In this document: piece by piece, positions 1 to 11,098 of the stretch
How positions within the stretch are numbered: the first letter of the stretch is position 1
Layout: each line of letters starts with the position of its first letter
DNA from: Billgrantia lactosivorans
Lineage (GTDB): Bacteria; Pseudomonadota; Gammaproteobacteria; Pseudomonadales; Halomonadaceae
Direction: 5' to 3'
Assembly: GCF_003254665.1 (NCBI RefSeq)
Contig: NZ_QHGY01000002.1
Span: 105,514 to 169,513 of the forward strand
Length of the DNA stretch: 64,000 nucleotides
Translations under genes and position numbers: made by a program
The notes under the pieces: generated by a model
Database searches by the model: none
The model's input: the letters and a program-made list of their open reading frames with translations, nothing else
Told to the model about the DNA's origin: nothing

Positions 1-2447
<2,447 letters not shown>

Positions 2448-2513
2448 GTATCGACGATGGGTGTTGGCGCCGAGAAAGGCAGCGGGGCTGGCAAGAACAC
2501 CTTATGTCCTGCC

Positions 2514-2541
2514 TTGCGTAGGGCGTTGAGGGTGCGATAAT
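2514..2541 (+). promoter_or_regulatory. Putative sigma-70 promoter of accA
   Basis: TTGCGT (2514-2519), a 16-base spacer and GATAAT (2536-2541) lie about 85 bases before the accA start, in the dnaE-accA gap. This is the best hexamer pair in the gap. It suggests that accA can be transcribed independently of dnaE. Confidence 0.5.
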
Positions 2542-2625
2542 GCCCGACACTCGATTTCATGGCTTCCGGGGCGAACAGCGTTCATCATGCCTCGGCGACA
2601 GCAAAGACAAGGCGGCCCAGCCACT

Positions 2626-3579
2626 ATGAATCCCAACTACCTCGATTTCGAACAGCCCATCGCCGAACTCCAGGCCAAGATCGAAGAACTGCGCCTGGTC
2701 GGCACCGACAGCCAGCTCAACCTCAGCGACGAGATCAGTCGCCTTGAGGAGAAGAGCCGCAAGCTCACCGACTCGATCTTCAAGGACCTGAGCCCCTGGC
2801 AGGTGTCGCAGCTCTCGCGCCACCCCCAGCGCCCCTATACCCTCGACTACCTCGAACACATCTTCACCGACTTCGACGAATTGCACGGCGACCGCCGCTT
2901 CGCCGACGACCCGGCCATCGTCGGCGGCATCGCCCGCCTCGATGACCGTCCGGTGATGGTCATCGGCCACCAGAAGGGCCGCGACGTGAAGGAGAAGGTG
3001 CGGCGCAACTTCGGCATGCCTCGGCCCGAGGGCTACCGCAAGGCGTGTCGCCTGATGGAGATGGCCGAGCGCTTCCGGATGCCGGTGCTCACCTTCATCG
3101 ACACCCCGGGGGCCTATCCCGGCATCGACGCCGAGGAACGCGGCCAGAGCGAGGCCATCGCCTACAACCTGGCGGTGATGTCGCGGCTCAAGACGCCGAT
3201 CGTCTCCACCGTGGTGGGCGAGGGCGGCTCCGGCGGGGCGCTGGCCATCGGCGTGTGCGACGAGCTGGCCATGCTGCAGTACTCCACCTACTCGGTGATC
3301 TCCCCCGAGGGCTGCGCCTCGATCCTGTGGAAGAGCGCCGAGAAGGCCGCCGACGCCGCCCAGGCCATGGGCATTACCGCCGAGCGGCTGCAGGAGCTCG
3401 GTTTCGTCGACACCCTGATCGAGGAGCCGCTAGGCGGCGCCCACCGCCATCCCCAGACCACGGCGGAACGGGTCAAGGAGGCGCTGCTGGCGAGTCTCGA
3501 CCGCCTCGAGGCGATGGAGACCGAGGCGCTCCTCGAACGGCGCTATGAGCGCCTGATGAGCTATGGCGCACCGGCATAA
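2626..3579 (+). CDS. accA: Acetyl-CoA carboxylase carboxyltransferase subunit alpha
   Basis: Alpha subunit of the carboxyltransferase half of acetyl-CoA carboxylase, which with AccD moves the carboxyl group from carboxybiotin to acetyl-CoA, the first step of fatty-acid synthesis in the cytoplasm. The product is 317 residues, close to E. coli (319). It starts [11 protein letters not shown], the family's usual N-terminus, so I chose the ATG at 2626 over an in-frame ATG 39 bases upstream. The crotonase-fold core shows the DTPGAYPG motif and a glycine-rich [12 protein letters not shown] oxyanion segment, then [11 protein letters not shown]. The last 17 bases overlap tilS, which suggests translational coupling. 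Confidence 0.98.
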   Translation: MNPNYLDFEQPIAELQAKIEELRLVGTDSQLNLSDEISRLEEKSRKLTDSIFKDLSPWQVSQLSRHPQRPYTLDYLEHIFTDFDELHGDRRFADDPAIVGGIARLDDRPVMVIGHQKGRDVKEKVRRNFGMPRPEGYRKACRLMEMAERFRMPVLTFIDTPGAYPGIDAEERGQSEAIAYNLAVMSRLKTPIVSTVVGEGGSGGALAIGVCDELAMLQYSTYSVISPEGCASILWKSAEKAADAAQAMGITAERLQELGFVDTLIEEPLGGAHRHPQTTAERVKEALLASLDRLEAMETEALLERRYERLMSYGAPA

Positions 3580-4867
3580 GAGAGTCTCGCTGCAGGCCCT
3601 GATCGACGACGCCCTGGCGGAAACCCCGCCGGGGCGTGTCGTCTGGGTGGCGCTCTCCGGCGGGATGGATTCGAGCCTGCTGCTCACCCTGGCGGCCGCG
3701 GCGTGCCGTCGACATCCCCGGCCGCTGCGTACGCTGCACGTCCACCACGGCCTGCAGGCCGCTGCCGACGACTTCGAGACCCACTGCCGCCGGCTCGCCT
3801 CGCGGCTCGGCGTACCGCTGTTCGTCGAGCGCGTGGCGGTCGAGCGCGACGCCGGGCTGGGGCTCGAGGGCGCCGCGCGCCAGGCGCGCTATGCCGCCTT
3901 CGCCCGCCGCGTGGCGCCGGGCGAAACGCTGTGGCTGGCCCAGCACCGCGACGACCAGGCCGAGACCTTCCTGCTCGCCGCCCTGCGTGGCAGCGGCGTG
4001 CGCGGCCTGGCGGGCATGCCGTCCGAACGCGAGTGGCAGGGCAGGCGCCTGGTGCGCCCCCTGCTCGCCCGCTCGCGGGCCGAGCTCGAGGCCGAGGCCG
4101 GGCGGCGCGGGCTGCACTGGGTCGACGATCCCTCCAACGCCGACGAGACCCTGGACCGCAACTTCCTGCGCCGCCGCGTGCTGACGCTGCTGGCGCAACG
4201 CTGGCCTCAGGCGGGCGAGACGCTGGCGAGCAGCGCTTGCCACGCTGCCGAGGCCGAGGCGTTGATCGCCGAACGCGCCGCCGAGGATCTGGCGACCCTT
4301 GGCGGCGACCCCGCCCGGCTGCCGCTGGCGGGGCTCGCGGAGCTGTCGCCCGCCCGCCGCCGCGCGTTGTTGCGACATGCCTGCCACCGTCTGGAGTTGC
4401 TCACGCCGCCCGCGGCGCGTCTCGAGGCGCTGCTGGCCCAGTTCGATGCCCGTCATGACGCCCGGGTGAGGGTCAGCTGGGCCGGCGCCGAGGCGAGGAT
4501 CTGGCGCGGACACCTTCACTTCTTGCCGAGCCGGCCGCCGCTGGCGCCGACGTGGCTGGTCGAATGGGACGGCGTCTCCCTCCTGGCGACCCCTTGGCGG
4601 ACCGTCGACGTCAAGCTCGTGCCCGAGGAGGGCGGCCAGGCTTCGCTGCGCCTCATGCCGCGCCAGGGCGGCGAGAGCCTGCGTCTGGCACGGCGCGGAA
4701 GTCGCGATCTCAAGCGCCTGCTGCAGGAGAGGGAGGTGCCGCCGTGGGAGCGGGAGCGGCTGCTGGTGGCATGGCACGGCGAGACGCCCGTGGCGGTGCT
4801 TCAGCCCGATGCGATGCGCTGGCTGGCGGTAGCCGAAGGCTGGCGGGCGGAGGTCGGGAAAGAGTGA
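3563..4867 (+). CDS. tilS: tRNA(Ile)-lysidine synthase
   Basis: Modifies C34 of the CAU-anticodon isoleucine tRNA to lysidine using ATP and lysine, which switches the tRNA from Met to Ile decoding. The product has 434 residues, the length of the gammaproteobacterial form. The PP-loop SGGMDSS is at about residues 32-38, HVHHG follows, and [19 protein letters not shown] is the conserved N-type ATPase region. The C-terminal substrate-binding domains are present (about residues 210-434). The gene overlaps the accA end. In Pseudomonas tilS is followed by pyrG; here a convergent phosphatase gene follows instead. Confidence 0.96.
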   Translation: MAHRHKRVSLQALIDDALAETPPGRVVWVALSGGMDSSLLLTLAAAACRRHPRPLRTLHVHHGLQAAADDFETHCRRLASRLGVPLFVERVAVERDAGLGLEGAARQARYAAFARRVAPGETLWLAQHRDDQAETFLLAALRGSGVRGLAGMPSEREWQGRRLVRPLLARSRAELEAEAGRRGLHWVDDPSNADETLDRNFLRRRVLTLLAQRWPQAGETLASSACHAAEAEALIAERAAEDLATLGGDPARLPLAGLAELSPARRRALLRHACHRLELLTPPAARLEALLAQFDARHDARVRVSWAGAEARIWRGHLHFLPSRPPLAPTWLVEWDGVSLLATPWRTVDVKLVPEEGGQASLRLMPRQGGESLRLARRGSRDLKRLLQEREVPPWERERLLVAWHGETPVAVLQPDAMRWLAVAEGWRAEVGKE

Positions 4868-4871
4868 AGGC

Positions 4872-5843
4872 TCAGGGCCGCGACGCCTCGCGCGCCAGCA
4901 TGTCGTGCAGCACCCCTTCGCGCAGCGCGCCATCGGCATAGCGCATCGTGGTCAGCTCGAACGCCTCGAAGATCGCCGCGAGAATCGCCACACCGGCCGG
5001 GAAGATGCGCGCGCGATCGGGCTTGAGCCCTTCCAGGGCGACCCGCTCGAGATGGCCGCAGTCGATCAGGCGCTGGCGCAGCTCTGCCAGGCCGGCCCGG
5101 CAGATCTCGCCGGGCGTGCCGCCGCTGGTGGCAAGCACCGAGGCGGCCGCCTTGATCGTGCCGCTGGAACCCAGGGCCTCGTCCCAGCCCAGCTCGCTGT
5201 AGCTCGCCCGGAGGGGGGCGAGCTGGGCCCGTACGTCCGCTTCGGCCTGGTCCATGCGCGCCGCGCTCAAGTGACCATCGGCGAAGTGGCGCCGGGTGTG
5301 GGTCACGCAGCCGATGTCGAGGCTCTCCAGCATCAGCGGCTTCAAACGTTCGCCGACGATGAACTCGGTGGAGCCCCCGCCGATGTCCACGACCAGGCGA
5401 CGACCGCTCTCGGCCATGGCGTGGGCCGCGCCCAGGTAGATCAGGCGCGCTTCCTCGTGCCCCGGGATCACCTCGACGCGGCAGCCCAGCAGCGCCTCGG
5501 CACGCTCAACGAAGGACTGCCGATTGCGCGCCGTGCGCAGCGCGCTGGTACCCACCACGCGCAGACGATCGGCAACCACACCATCCAGCAGCGGGGCGAA
5601 ACGCGAGAGGCACGCCATGGCGCGTTCCATCGCGGCCTCGTCGAGGCGGTTGGTGGCATCCAGGCCGGCGGCCAGCTGCACCTTCTCGCCCAGTCGGGCC
5701 ACGACCTGAAGCCGGCCAGCCTGATGATGCGCGACCAGCAGGTGAAAGCTGTTGGAGCCCAGGTCGATCGCGGCCAGGCGCTGCGCCGGGGGCACGTCGG
5801 GGGCATCGCTGACGAGGTTGGGCCGTTCCGTGGGTGAGTTCAT
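4872..5843 (-). CDS. ppx: Ppx/GppA-family phosphatase (exopolyphosphatase or pppGpp phosphatase), short form
   Basis: ASKHA-fold phosphohydrolase that removes terminal phosphates from polyphosphate or from pppGpp. From the ATG at 5843 the product has 323 residues. It carries AAIDLGSNSFHLLVA near the N-terminus, ALRTARN, EVIPGHEEARLIYLG and VVDIGGGSTEFIVGE, all typical of the family. The C-terminal HD-like domain of the roughly 500-residue enzymes is missing, so this is a catalytic core only. I preferred 5843 because AGGATG lies just upstream and the extra 36 codons of a longer in-frame start (5951) look non-conserved. It is divergent from rho and convergent with tilS. Substrate preference cannot be read from the sequence. 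Confidence 0.85.
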   Translation of the reverse strand: MNSPTERPNLVSDAPDVPPAQRLAAIDLGSNSFHLLVAHHQAGRLQVVARLGEKVQLAAGLDATNRLDEAAMERAMACLSRFAPLLDGVVADRLRVVGTSALRTARNRQSFVERAEALLGCRVEVIPGHEEARLIYLGAAHAMAESGRRLVVDIGGGSTEFIVGERLKPLMLESLDIGCVTHTRRHFADGHLSAARMDQAEADVRAQLAPLRASYSELGWDEALGSSGTIKAAASVLATSGGTPGEICRAGLAELRQRLIDCGHLERVALEGLKPDRARIFPAGVAILAAIFEAFELTTMRYADGALREGVLHDMLAREASRP

Positions 5844-6302
5844 CGAGGCATCCTGACGGTCAATGGCTAAAGGTTGCGGCGACTCCTCCGGCCTGTCAAT
5901 CGCCCCAGGTTGATCTGCGGGGTTGCGTTCCTCGCCGGCCTTGACTAACATCGGGTCGTTCGCCTGTTCCGAATGCTTTCCGACCGAGACACGACGTCCG
6001 CGTCGCGGTCAACATCAAGTCGTCAGTCAGCCCCCTTCTTGTCGCTCTGTCATGTGCCGTTTGCCTTGGTGGCACGCGAAATGCACCAGGCGAAGATTCC
6101 AGGCGACAAGAAGCGCTGCTCCCTCGAACACGATACCGTGCCGGCGACCCTTGCGCAGAGTGGTCGTATCGCGACGGGCATCGCTCATGAGCGACAGCTT
6201 GCCGGGCTCTGAACGCACCCAAGCGGCGTACCGTTCTTTCTCCGCACCATTCCCACGGCCGCCGTGCCGCCACGCTGACATGAGCAACTTCCGAACGCAC
6301 CG
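5844..6302. other. Intergenic region and rho leader, no gene seen
   Basis: A 459-base gap between the divergent ppx and rho genes. It should hold both promoters and a long rho 5' leader; rho leaders are often autoregulated by early termination. I find no thioredoxin gene (no WCGPC-coding stretch), although trxA sits at this place in Pseudomonas and enterics. I could not pick out a convincing promoter pair. Short open frames here have no recognisable product. Confidence 0.5.
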
Positions 6303-7562
6303 ATGAATCTTACCGAACTCAAGCAAAAATCCGTGCCAGACCTTCTGGAGATCGCCCGCGAGATGGGCATCGACAACCTGGCCCGCTCGCGCAAGCAGGA
6401 CATCATCTTCGCCATCCTCAAGAAGCACGCCAAGAGCGGCGAGGACATCTATGGCGATGGCGTCCTGGAAATCCTCCAGGACGGCTTCGGCTTCCTGCGC
6501 AGCGCCGACAGCTCCTACCTGGCCGGCCCCGACGACATCTACGTCTCGCCGTCGCAGATCCGTCGCTTCAACCTGCGCAAGGGGGATTCGATCTCCGGCA
6601 AGATTCGTCCGCCGAAGGAAGGGGAGCGCTACTTCGCGCTGCTCAAGGTCAGCCAGATCAACTTCGACAAGCCGGAAAACGCCAAGCACAAGATCCTGTT
6701 CGAGAACCTCACGCCGCTGTTCCCCCAGGAGCGGCTGCGCATGGAGATCGGCAACGGTTCCACCGAGGATCTCACGGCGCGCATCATCGACCTCACCGCC
6801 CCCATCGGCAAGGGCCAGCGCGGCCTGATCGTGTCGCCGCCGAAGGCGGGCAAGACGCTGATGCTGCAGAACATCGCCACCTCGATCACGCGCAACAACC
6901 CCGAGTGCCACCTGATCGTGCTGCTGATCGACGAGCGCCCGGAGGAAGTGACCGAGATGTCGCGCACCGTGCGCGGCGAGGTGGTCGCCTCGACCTTCGA
7001 CGAGCCGCCGGCACGCCACGTGCAGGTCGCCGAGATGGTCATCGAGAAGGCCAAGCGCCTGGTCGAGCACAAGAAGGACGTGGTCATCCTGCTCGACTCC
7101 ATCACCCGCCTGGCGCGCGCCTACAACACCGTGGTGCCGAGCTCCGGCAAGGTGCTCACCGGCGGCGTCGACGCTCACGCCCTGGAGAAGCCCAAGCGCT
7201 TCTTCGGTGCCGCGCGCAACATCGAGGAGGGCGGCAGCCTGACCATCATCGCCACCGCGCTGGTCGACACCGGCTCGAAGATGGACGAGGTGATCTTCGA
7301 GGAGTTCAAGGGTACCGGCAACATGGAGGCCCACCTCGACCGCAAGCTGGCCGAGCGCCGCGTCTACCCCGCAATCAACATTCGCCGCTCCGGCACCCGC
7401 CGCGAGGACCTGATCGCCTCCGAGGACGAGATGCAGCGCATGTGGATCCTGCGCAAGCTGCTCAACCCGATGGAGGATACCGCGGCCACCGAGTTCCTCA
7501 TCGACCGCCTGAAAGATACCAAGACCAACCTTGAGTTCTTCGAAGCCATGAAACGCCGCTAG
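6303..7562 (+). CDS. rho: Transcription termination factor Rho
   Basis: Hexameric RNA-dependent ATPase/helicase that ends transcription at rho-dependent sites. It is 419 residues, exactly the family length. It starts [18 protein letters not shown] (N-terminal helix bundle). A cold-shock-like RNA-binding domain follows (about residues 50-130, including [13 protein letters not shown]), then the P-loop PPKAGKT (about 178-184), Walker [17 protein letters not shown], the Q-loop and the R-loop region [20 protein letters not shown]. No insertions are seen. The gene stands alone after a long leader and a hairpin follows its stop. Confidence 0.99.
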   Translation: MNLTELKQKSVPDLLEIAREMGIDNLARSRKQDIIFAILKKHAKSGEDIYGDGVLEILQDGFGFLRSADSSYLAGPDDIYVSPSQIRRFNLRKGDSISGKIRPPKEGERYFALLKVSQINFDKPENAKHKILFENLTPLFPQERLRMEIGNGSTEDLTARIIDLTAPIGKGQRGLIVSPPKAGKTLMLQNIATSITRNNPECHLIVLLIDERPEEVTEMSRTVRGEVVASTFDEPPARHVQVAEMVIEKAKRLVEHKKDVVILLDSITRLARAYNTVVPSSGKVLTGGVDAHALEKPKRFFGAARNIEEGGSLTIIATALVDTGSKMDEVIFEEFKGTGNMEAHLDRKLAERRVYPAINIRRSGTRREDLIASEDEMQRMWILRKLLNPMEDTAATEFLIDRLKDTKTNLEFFEAMKRR

Positions 7563-7580
7563 GCTGGATCGGCGGTGCGC

Positions 7581-7609
7581 AAAGGGGCGGCGTGCTAAGC
7601 TGCCCCTTT
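7581..7609 (+). terminator. Probable rho gene terminator hairpin
   Basis: AAAGGGGC (7581-7588) pairs with GCCCCTTT (7602-7609), 19 bases after the rho stop. The tract after the stem (CGTCGTT) is only weakly U-rich, so termination may be partial and ubiD could receive read-through. Confidence 0.5.
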
Positions 7610-7634
7610 CGTCGTTCCGGAAACGAGAATTGGA

Positions 7635-9134
7635 ATGAAGTACAAGGACCTGCGCGACTTCATCGCCGCTCTGGAGGCCCAGGGCGAGCTGATACGGGTG
7701 TCTGCCGAGGTGGACCCCTACCTCGAGATCACCGAGATCTGCGACCGCACCCTGCGCGCCGGGGGGCCGGCGCTGCTGTTCGAGAACGTCAAGGGCCATG
7801 ACATGCCGCTGCTGGGCAACCTGTTCGGCACGCCCAGGCGGGTCGCCATGGGCATGGGCCAGGATTCGGTCGCGGCGCTGCGCGAGGTGGGCGAGCTGCT
7901 GGCCTTCCTCAAGGAGCCCGAGCCGCCCAAGGGCTTCCGTGACGCCTGGGACAAGCTGCCGATCTTCAAGCAGGTGATGAGCATGGGGCCGAGGACGGTG
8001 CGCAGCGCGCCGGTGCAGGAGGTGGTGCTCGAGGGCGACGCGGTCGACCTCGACCGGCTGCCGATCCAGCACTGCTGGCCCGGCGATGCGGCACCGCTGG
8101 TCACCTGGCCGCTGGTGGTGACCCGCGGGCCGCACAAGAAGCGCCAGAACCTGGGCATCTACCGCCAGCAGAAGCTGTCGAAGAACCGCCTGATCATGCG
8201 CTGGCTGTCGCACCGCGGCGGCGCGCTGGATTTCCAGGAGTTCCAGCAGGCCCACCCGGGCGAGCCCTTCCCGGTGGCGGTGGCGCTGGGCGCCGACCCG
8301 GCCACCATCCTCGGCGCGGTGACCCCGGTACCGGATTCGCTCTCCGAGTACGCCTTCGCCGGGCTCTTGCGCGGCTCGCGCACCGAGCTGGTGAAGTGCG
8401 GCCACGCCGACCTCGAGGTACCGGCCTCGGCCGAGATCATCCTCGAGGGCTTCATCCATCCCGGCGACACGGCGCCGGAAGGCCCCTACGGCGACCATAC
8501 CGGCTACTACAACGAGGTCGACGAGTTCCCGGTGTTCACGGTGACGCGCATGACCCTGCGCCGCGACGCCATCTACCACTCGACCTACACCGGTCGGCCG
8601 CCCGACGAGCCGGCGATCCTCGGCCTCGCGCTCAACGAAGTGTTCGTGCCGATCCTGCGCAGGCAGTTTCCCGAGATCGTCGATTTCTACCTGCCGCCGG
8701 AGGGCTGCTCCTACCGCATGGCGGTGGTGACCATGAAGAAACAGTACCCGGGGCACGCCAAGCGCGTGATGATGGGGGTATGGAGCTTCCTGCGCCAGTT
8801 CATGTACACCAAGTTCGTGGTGGTGCTCGACGACGACGTCGACGCGCGCGACTGGAAGGACGTGATCTGGGCCATCACCACCCGCATGGACCCGGCCCGG
8901 GACACCGTGATGGTCGAGAACACCCCCATCGACTACCTCGACTTCGCCTCGCCGGTGGCGGGGCTGGGCTCGAAGATGGGGCTCGACGCCACCAGCAAGT
9001 GGCCCGGCGAGACCGAGCGAGAATGGGGCACGCCCATCGTCATGGACGAGGCCGTCAAGGCCCGCGTCAGCGAACGCTGGAACGAGCTGGGCATCGACCT
9101 GCCCCCACACCCTGACGACACGAGGCTTGCATGA
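7635..9134 (+). CDS. ubiD: 4-hydroxy-3-polyprenylbenzoate decarboxylase UbiD
   Basis: Prenylated-FMN-dependent decarboxylase of the ubiquinone pathway; it converts 3-polyprenyl-4-hydroxybenzoate to the 2-polyprenylphenol. It has 499 residues (E. coli 497). Family segments seen include the N-terminal [35 protein letters not shown], the prFMN/Mn region with [13 protein letters not shown], and [20 protein letters not shown]. The stop overlaps the next gene by ATGA at 9131-9134. The neighbouring flavin reductase could feed reduced flavin towards UbiX/UbiD cofactor supply; that is inference. Confidence 0.97.
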   Translation: MKYKDLRDFIAALEAQGELIRVSAEVDPYLEITEICDRTLRAGGPALLFENVKGHDMPLLGNLFGTPRRVAMGMGQDSVAALREVGELLAFLKEPEPPKGFRDAWDKLPIFKQVMSMGPRTVRSAPVQEVVLEGDAVDLDRLPIQHCWPGDAAPLVTWPLVVTRGPHKKRQNLGIYRQQKLSKNRLIMRWLSHRGGALDFQEFQQAHPGEPFPVAVALGADPATILGAVTPVPDSLSEYAFAGLLRGSRTELVKCGHADLEVPASAEIILEGFIHPGDTAPEGPYGDHTGYYNEVDEFPVFTVTRMTLRRDAIYHSTYTGRPPDEPAILGLALNEVFVPILRRQFPEIVDFYLPPEGCSYRMAVVTMKKQYPGHAKRVMMGVWSFLRQFMYTKFVVVLDDDVDARDWKDVIWAITTRMDPARDTVMVENTPIDYLDFASPVAGLGSKMGLDATSKWPGETEREWGTPIVMDEAVKARVSERWNELGIDLPPHPDDTRLA

Positions 9135-9910
9135 CCCCGAGGACCCTGAGCTGTCAGGTGACGGCGGTGGAGGACCTGACCCCCGACGTGTTCCGTGTGC
9201 GCCTGGAAGGGCGCGCCGAGGCCATGGCCCACGCGCCCGGCCAGTATCTCGAACTCAAGCTGGACGACGAGACCTGGGTGCCGTTCTCCATTGCCAGCGC
9301 GCATGCCGGCGACGGCACCCTGGAGTTGCACATCCAGCACTGGCCGGAGCGCGAGAACTCCGCCCGGCTGCGCGAGATGATCGTGGTGGCGCATCACCTG
9401 ACGGTGCGCCTTCCCGGCGGCGACTGCGTACTCGATACCACCAGCCGGCGGCCGCTGCTGCTGGTCGCTGCCGGCACCGGCTTCGCCCAGATGAAGGCGA
9501 TCGTCGAGGCCTCGCTGCACGAGGCGCCAGAGCGCCCCATCGAGCTGTGGTGGGCGGCTCGCGAGCGGCGCGACCTCTACCTCGAGAGCCTGCCGCGCAG
9601 CTGGGCCGAGCAGCACGACAACCTGCGCTTCCATGTGGTCACCGAGGTGAGGCCGGAGCCTGCCGTGACGGGCGAGCGCACCCTGGGCCACCTGGGACGC
9701 ATCGACCAGGCCCTGGCGACGGGGCTCGAGGACGTCAGCGGCCACGACGTCTACCTGTCCGGTTCGCCGGGCATGGTCTACGCTTGCGTCGACGTGCTGG
9801 CCTCGCTGGGGCTCGAGCCGTCGCGAGTGTTCTCCGACGTCTTCGCCTATGCGCCGCGCCGGCCGCTGGTGCCCACCGCCGGCGTGCTGCGGCGAGGGGG
9901 CGTACGGTGA
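9131..9910 (+). CDS. NAD(P)H-flavin reductase (Fre/LuxG-like)
   Basis: Ferredoxin-NADP reductase-superfamily protein that passes electrons from NAD(P)H to free flavin. The product has 259 residues, about 25 more than E. coli Fre, mostly at the C-terminus. The N-terminal beta barrel has [10 protein letters not shown] and VPFSIASA, the RxxS-like flavin motif in its Fre form. The nucleotide-binding half has [18 protein letters not shown] (about residues 113-130) and a [16 protein letters not shown] segment near the end. There is no 2Fe-2S domain. Overlaps of 4 bases with ubiD (ATGA) and with folM (GTGA) show a translationally coupled operon. ubiD followed by a Fre homologue is a conserved pair in related genera. 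Confidence 0.88.
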   Translation: MTPRTLSCQVTAVEDLTPDVFRVRLEGRAEAMAHAPGQYLELKLDDETWVPFSIASAHAGDGTLELHIQHWPERENSARLREMIVVAHHLTVRLPGGDCVLDTTSRRPLLLVAAGTGFAQMKAIVEASLHEAPERPIELWWAARERRDLYLESLPRSWAEQHDNLRFHVVTEVRPEPAVTGERTLGHLGRIDQALATGLEDVSGHDVYLSGSPGMVYACVDVLASLGLEPSRVFSDVFAYAPRRPLVPTAGVLRRGGVR

Positions 9911-10620
9911 GTGCCGCGCCGATCCTGATCACCGGCGGCGCCCAGCGCCTGGGTCGCCACTGCGCCGAGCGACTGGTGGACGACGGCCACCCGGTGATCG
10001 TCAGCTACCGCCGCGAACGAGACGAGCTCGAGGCCATGCGCCGCCGGGGCATCGTCACCCTGCAGGCGGATTTCGCCAGCGAGACGGGCATCCTCGACTT
10101 CATCAGTCGGCTCAAGGCTGTGACCCCGGCGCTGCGGGCCATCGTGCACAACGCCAGCGACTGGGCGCCCGATGCCCAGGGGGAGGCTGCCGGAGCCAAC
10201 TTCGAGCGGCTCTTCCGCGTGCACATGCTCGCCCCCTACCTGATCAACCTGCACGGGCGAGAGCTGCTCGACGCCTGCAGCGAGCCCCAGCGCGACATCG
10301 TGCACATGACCGACTACGTGGTGCAGAAGGGCTCCAGGCGGCATGCGGCCTATGCCGCGACCAAGGCGGGGCTGGCCAACCTGACGCTCTCCTTCGCGGC
10401 GATGTACGCTCCCGAGATCCAGGTCAACGCCATCGCCCCCGCGCTGATCATGCTGGGCGAGGGCGATGACGAGGCCTACGCCGAGAAGGCGCGGGCCAAG
10501 TCGGCGATGGGGATGGTGCCCGGCCCCGGGGTGATCTACCAGAGCCTGCGCTACCTGCTCGACAACCGCTACGTCACCGGCATCACGCTACCGGTCGATG
10601 GCGGCCGCCACCTTCGCTAG
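9907..10620 (+). CDS. folM: Dihydromonapterin reductase / dihydrofolate reductase FolM (SDR)
   Basis: Short-chain dehydrogenase that reduces dihydromonapterin to tetrahydromonapterin and has weak dihydrofolate reductase activity. Tetrahydromonapterin is the cofactor of phenylalanine hydroxylase in Pseudomonas relatives. The start is a GTG at 9907 that overlaps the previous stop (GTGA), giving 237 residues against 240 in E. coli. It begins with a Rossmann motif, ITGGAQRLGRH. HNASDW is the family's NAG-like motif, and the active-site region has YAATKAGLANL (YxxxK). The C-terminus ends VDGGRHLR as in FolM. An earlier in-frame ATG inside the flavin reductase gene would add an implausible N-terminal extension. 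Confidence 0.9.
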   Translation: MSAAPILITGGAQRLGRHCAERLVDDGHPVIVSYRRERDELEAMRRRGIVTLQADFASETGILDFISRLKAVTPALRAIVHNASDWAPDAQGEAAGANFERLFRVHMLAPYLINLHGRELLDACSEPQRDIVHMTDYVVQKGSRRHAAYAATKAGLANLTLSFAAMYAPEIQVNAIAPALIMLGEGDDEAYAEKARAKSAMGMVPGPGVIYQSLRYLLDNRYVTGITLPVDGGRHLR

Positions 10621-10657
10621 AATGGTACTTCCCCCTGACAACTCGAGAGGAGTCGAC

Positions 10658-10783
10658 ATGGCGAACGACCATGACTTCAAGGATGACAGCGGCCTGCTGT
10701 CGATCGTGCTGGGCCTGGTGGTGCTGGTCAGCATGGCGGCCTTGCCGGCGACGATCGGCTGGTACCAGGTGATCACCGGCTGA
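10658..10783 (+). CDS. Small single-pass membrane protein, 41 residues, unknown function
   Basis: A 41-residue ORF that begins MANDHDFKDDSG, with a strong ribosome site (GAGAGGAG, ending 6 bases before the ATG). A charged N-terminus of about 13 residues is followed by one hydrophobic segment of about 22 residues (LLSIVLGLVVLVSMAALPATIG) and a short WYQVITG tail, so it most likely spans the inner membrane once. It follows folM by 37 bases and could share its transcript. A TAGAAT box overlaps the folM stop (10618-10623) and might give it its own promoter. I do not recognise the family. Confidence 0.6.
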   Translation: MANDHDFKDDSGLLSIVLGLVVLVSMAALPATIGWYQVITG

Positions 10784-10792
10784 CGGCCCCGC

Positions 10793-10821
10793 TTGCCAAG
10801 CCTGCCCGGATCGGGCACGAT
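10793..10821 (+). promoter_or_regulatory. Putative promoter of the aromatic leader/DAHP synthase unit, with palindrome in the spacer
   Basis: TTGCCA (10793-10798), a 17-base spacer and CACGAT (10816-10821). The spacer and the first bases of the -10 box contain the perfect palindrome TGCCCG-GAT-CGGGCA (10803-10817), where a repressor could compete with RNA polymerase. A start near 10828 would leave about 20 untranslated bases before the leader ORF. Confidence 0.5.
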
Positions 10822-10847
10822 GAGACCACTACTACGGGAGACCCCCC

Positions 10848-10976
10848 ATGACACCGAACCGACACTCGACAGCCATCGCCTGCAACCGCGCCCCGTGCGC
10901 GGCGGCGCCTGGTGTCGGCTTCGGCGGTCAGTACTGGTACTGGTTTAGTGCCGGTGTGCCCGTGGCCGGGTCCTGA
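10848..10976 (+). CDS. Aromatic amino-acid leader peptide (attenuator peptide 1), 42 residues
   Basis: Short ORF with start site GGGAG ahead of ATG at 10848 and stop at 10974. Its distinguishing feature is five consecutive aromatic codons, TAC TGG TAC TGG TTT, at 10932-10946 (peptide QYWYWFSAG). The ORF is followed by mutually exclusive RNA hairpins and a strong terminator at 11023-11062, then by DAHP synthase, the first enzyme of aromatic synthesis. This is the layout of a transcription attenuator. Ribosomes stalled for lack of charged Tyr, Trp or Phe tRNA would favour the antiterminator and let transcription go on. The peptide itself probably has no other function. The mix of all three aromatics fits an enzyme shared by the three pathways. 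Confidence 0.8.
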   Translation: MTPNRHSTAIACNRAPCAAAPGVGFGGQYWYWFSAGVPVAGS

Positions 10977-11062
10977 GCGAGGACAGCCACCCAGGCACAC
11001 CCTAACCGGGTTGCCTCCCCAGAAACCCCCGGTCGGCAACCCGACCGGGGGTTTCGCGTTTT
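10953..11062 (+). promoter_or_regulatory. Attenuator structures: pause hairpin, antiterminator and terminator upstream of DAHP synthase
   Basis: Three pairings can be read. A long pause-type hairpin joins GGTGTGCC (10953-10960) to GGCACACC (10994-11001), with inner pairing GTCCT/AGGAC. The antiterminator joins CGGGTTGCC (11007-11015) to GGCAACCCG (11035-11043). The terminator has a perfect 14-base stem, 11023-11036 with 11041-11054, a CAAC loop and a TTTCGCGTTTT tail. The antiterminator takes bases from both arms of the terminator, so the two cannot form together. The aromatic codons end 6 bases before the first hairpin, so a stalled ribosome there would interfere with it. Confidence 0.8.
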
Positions 11063-11070
11063 CGGCCCGC

Positions 11071-11076
11071 TAGAAT
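11071..11076 (+). promoter_or_regulatory. Possible -10 box of an internal promoter after the attenuator
   Basis: TAGAAT lies directly after the terminator and 22 bases before the second leader ORF. The same TAGAAT hexamer serves rpmE in this window. There is no good -35 at 17 bases (GTTTCG at best), so it is only a candidate for attenuation-independent expression. Confidence 0.3.
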
Positions 11077-11098
11077 GCAACCACAGGAGAGATGCACC

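Noticed and set aside
2587..2625. Upstream ATG for accA adding 13 residues
   Set aside because: The added residues are not part of AccA and the family N-terminus starts at 2626.
6027..9110. Long minus-strand open frame of about 1,000 codons
   Set aside because: Antisense shadow of rho and ubiD with His/Arg/Val-rich low-complexity sequence.
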